In this document: in pieces, positions 62,500 through 64,000 of the stretch | Layout: each line of letters starts with the position of its first letter | How positions within the stretch are numbered: position 1 is the first letter of the stretch | Assembly: GCA_900175165.2 (NCBI GenBank) | Contig: FWWN02000651.1 | Location: forward strand, 1 to 64,000 | DNA: 64,000 bases | Reading direction: 5' to 3' | DNA from: Rhizomucor pusillus | Lineage: Eukaryota > Mucoromycota > Mucoromycetes > Mucorales > Lichtheimiaceae | The notes under the pieces: model-generated | Told to the model about the DNA's origin: nothing | Database searches by the model: none | Seen by the model: the letters and a program-made list of their open reading frames with translations, nothing else | Position numbers and translations under genes: made by a program

Positions 62500-62900
62500 C
62501 CGTCAGAGAACGGAATACATGTTGCCTTCTATTGTCCGTCCAAGTGGGATGGTTAGCCAATGCACTTCGCATAACAGCCAGAAACGGTTAGGTCGTATTT
62601 GTGTTCACATTGGCAACCATTCATGTCTCTGTATGGAATTAGTTCGTTGTCGCCGAATGCGCATGTAATACTGGTCTTGTATTCGTCAACAAAGACGACC
62701 AACGCATGTCGTGCTAGATCCTTCGCAAAAAGCTATATATTAGGATTGTTCAATTTGTTAGATGAGTGCACTATCTGGTTATATTGCTTAACATACCCAA
62801 TGTGGTAATGGACTGAGCGTCTTCATATGAGGAATGTTAGCGCTTCCCAAAGCTATAATGCATGGTCAATGGTCTTTCTCCCAGCCGTTCTCTGCAGCTA
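62500..62900 (-). pseudogene. second Fanzor/TnpB-like remnant
   Basis: A minus-strand frame (about 62702-62553) reads LVVFVDEYKTSITC (VDEY...C at 62690-62661), the hallmark segment preceding the TnpB/Fanzor zinc ribbon, and continues NELIPYRDMNGCQCEHKYD with further Cys (SGCYAKC) before a stop. Upstream, at about 62855-62800 in another frame, IIALGSANIPHMKTLSPLPH resembles the RuvC-II (xxGxA...P) region. Frames change and stops interrupt, so it is a decayed copy. It differs in sequence from the 14-kb remnant, so the two are independent insertions or old divergent copies. Confidence 0.45.
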
Positions 62901-63480
62901 TCCTTCTCTCGAGCCCCCGAGCGAGTTTCCCACTCTCGCCTGCTAGTTGTATGGATAAGTTATTACAAAAATCAGACCAAAGATGACCAACAGGCACGTT
63001 TGCCGGAGTATGTCCCAACAATTAATGTATAATGGCCGCTTGCATGGGCTGCCTTGCCGCCGAATACAAGGTTTGACGATGCCATCTATGTTTGAAGTGA
63101 CTGTTGAATGTAAACAAGCTACACAAACCCATAAGTAACTATTCGGTTATATCTGTACATAACACGCCCAAATTAGAGCAGGTTTTGCTAACTTCTGATG
63201 CAAAAGCTCAATGTTGTGACATAGTCTTGAAATTCGAGAAACGTCGGAACGCTGGGTGGATGCTGCTGTAATTGCTCATATTCGATATTGATATTGGACT
63301 TTTCACGATTTTTGTTTTCCTGCAATTTATTCCAGTTTACTTGAGTCTGATGTCTTAAGCAGCACAGTTAGCTTCAACGTACTGAAACGTGATCAGATTG
63401 TTTCTACTTACTAGTAAAACTGGCCTATAGTCTCGATGATATTGTTGCAAGCAATTGGCTACTCATCGGGCGCGCCAGGT
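62901..63480. other. intergenic, no gene seen
   Basis: No coding or RNA feature could be supported. Confidence 0.55.
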
Positions 63481-63484
63481 ATGA

Positions 63485-63637
63485 ATGTCCTTTTTCCTAA
63501 CCACGGAAGATCGTAAAAGTATGCCTCTGTCGAAATTCGGGATCAATGCCGACGATTCGGTTATTTTGAAGGCGCAGGGTATCGAGACCCTGGAGCTGTT
63601 TAAGGCCCGCCCGTCTTCACTTGGAAACTTCTCTTGA
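63485..63637 (+). CDS. possible 50-residue ORF upstream of U1-C
   Basis: ATG frame of 50 codons reading MSFFLTTEDRKSMPLSKFGI and VILKAQGIETLELFKARPSS, ending at a TGA 48 bp before the U1-C start codon. The amino-acid mix is protein-like and an AG acceptor-like site (cgcgccag) lies directly upstream, so it might be the last exon of another gene. The opposite strand is also open here. Unidentified. Confidence 0.25.
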   Translation: MSFFLTTEDRKSMPLSKFGINADDSVILKAQGIETLELFKARPSSLGNFS

Positions 63638-63684
63638 GCGTGAATCCATCGCGCTTCATCCACTTGAACTGTAGATCTTTGAAG

Positions 63685-64000
63685 ATGCCGAAATATTATT
63701 GCGGTAGGGAATGGAACGATGTTATAATTAGGACAAATGTGGTTTACAAGCTACTGTTTTTGCAGAATATTGTGATATTTTCCTGACACACGATAGCGGT
63801 AAGCTTCTTGTTGATTCTTTGCATTTCTGGACTGCATGTACCGATGCTCATTGTCTTTTAGCTTCGGTGCGCAAGGCCCATAATAACGGTAAAAACCATA
63901 TTGCCAACGTGCGAAACTACTATGCAGGTAGCTTGCTCTCTTTAGAATTGCTTGCATTCATCTTGTACTCACTCAATGTTCCAGAGATCTCGCAGGATAA
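63685..64000 (+). CDS. YHC1: U1 snRNP subunit C (U1-C/Yhc1), 5' part only
   Basis: Splicing factor that stabilises pairing of U1 snRNA with 5' splice sites. Exons 63685-63703, 63766-63798, 63862-63927 and from 63985 to the window edge join in phase to give [37 protein letters not shown] and YAEISQDK. This is the conserved U1-type C2H2 zinc finger: CxxC in YCEYC, the first zinc-ligand His in [10 protein letters not shown] and the second six residues later. The exons of 19, 33 and 66 bp are too short to show as open frames. The C-terminal part lies outside the window. Confidence 0.9.

Overview
The window is nuclear DNA of a filamentous fungus, most likely an early-diverging one (Mucoromycota, perhaps Mucorales). 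Most genes are broken by many short introns (about 45-75 bp, GT-AG with a few GC-AG). Start codons often follow pyrimidine-rich leaders. The gene set includes a mitochondrial propionyl-CoA carboxylase beta subunit, a Grainyhead/CP2 transcription factor, exportin-7, augmin-like coiled-coil material and Fanzor-type (eukaryotic TnpB-like) remnants, which together fit a zygomycete better than an ascomycete or basidiomycete. No species is assigned. All exon joins were made by eye from splice consensus, reading-frame continuity and family knowledge.

Layout. 0-12.3 kb is gene-dense: a small minus-strand gene, propionyl-CoA carboxylase beta (+), a single-exon GATA factor (+), a PHYHD1-like dioxygenase (+), a possible small charged protein (-), a secreted thaumatin-like protein (+), a secreted GH20 beta-hexosaminidase (+) and a TMEM115-type Golgi membrane protein (-). 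12.3-18.2 kb is gene-poor and holds a decayed Fanzor-like element. 18.2-40.5 kb is a compact block of conserved genes: CYC8/SSN6 (+), exportin-7 (-), exocyst SEC3 (-), COPII SEC24 (+), a coiled-coil protein (+) and TUP1 (-). 40.5-43.4 kb is AT-rich with a decayed unidentified reading frame. Then come a SET-domain protein (-), an orphan ORF relic (-), an LSB3/YSC84/SH3YL1 actin-patch protein (-), a 2-kb AT-rich stretch with pogo/Tigger-like ends, an SCP2 sterol-carrier protein (-), a B-box/DUF2009 (UPF0652) protein (+), a CP2 factor (+), a DCAF6/Iqw1-like WD40 protein (-) and an unlisted 93-residue tyrosine-rich microprotein (+). 61.4-63.6 kb is gene-poor with a second Fanzor-like scrap, and the window ends inside a U1 snRNP C gene (+).

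How the genes fit together. Both halves of the Cyc8-Tup1 general co-repressor lie within 22 kb of each other. SEC3 and SEC24 are head-to-head around a 641-bp intergenic region and both act in the secretory route, as TMEM115 probably does. The thaumatin-like protein and hexosaminidase are neighbouring secreted, TATA-driven wall- or chitin-related genes. Nothing in the window looks like a biosynthetic cluster or defence island. The most unusual items are the two Fanzor-like remnants and the tyrosine-rich, potentially myristoylated microprotein.
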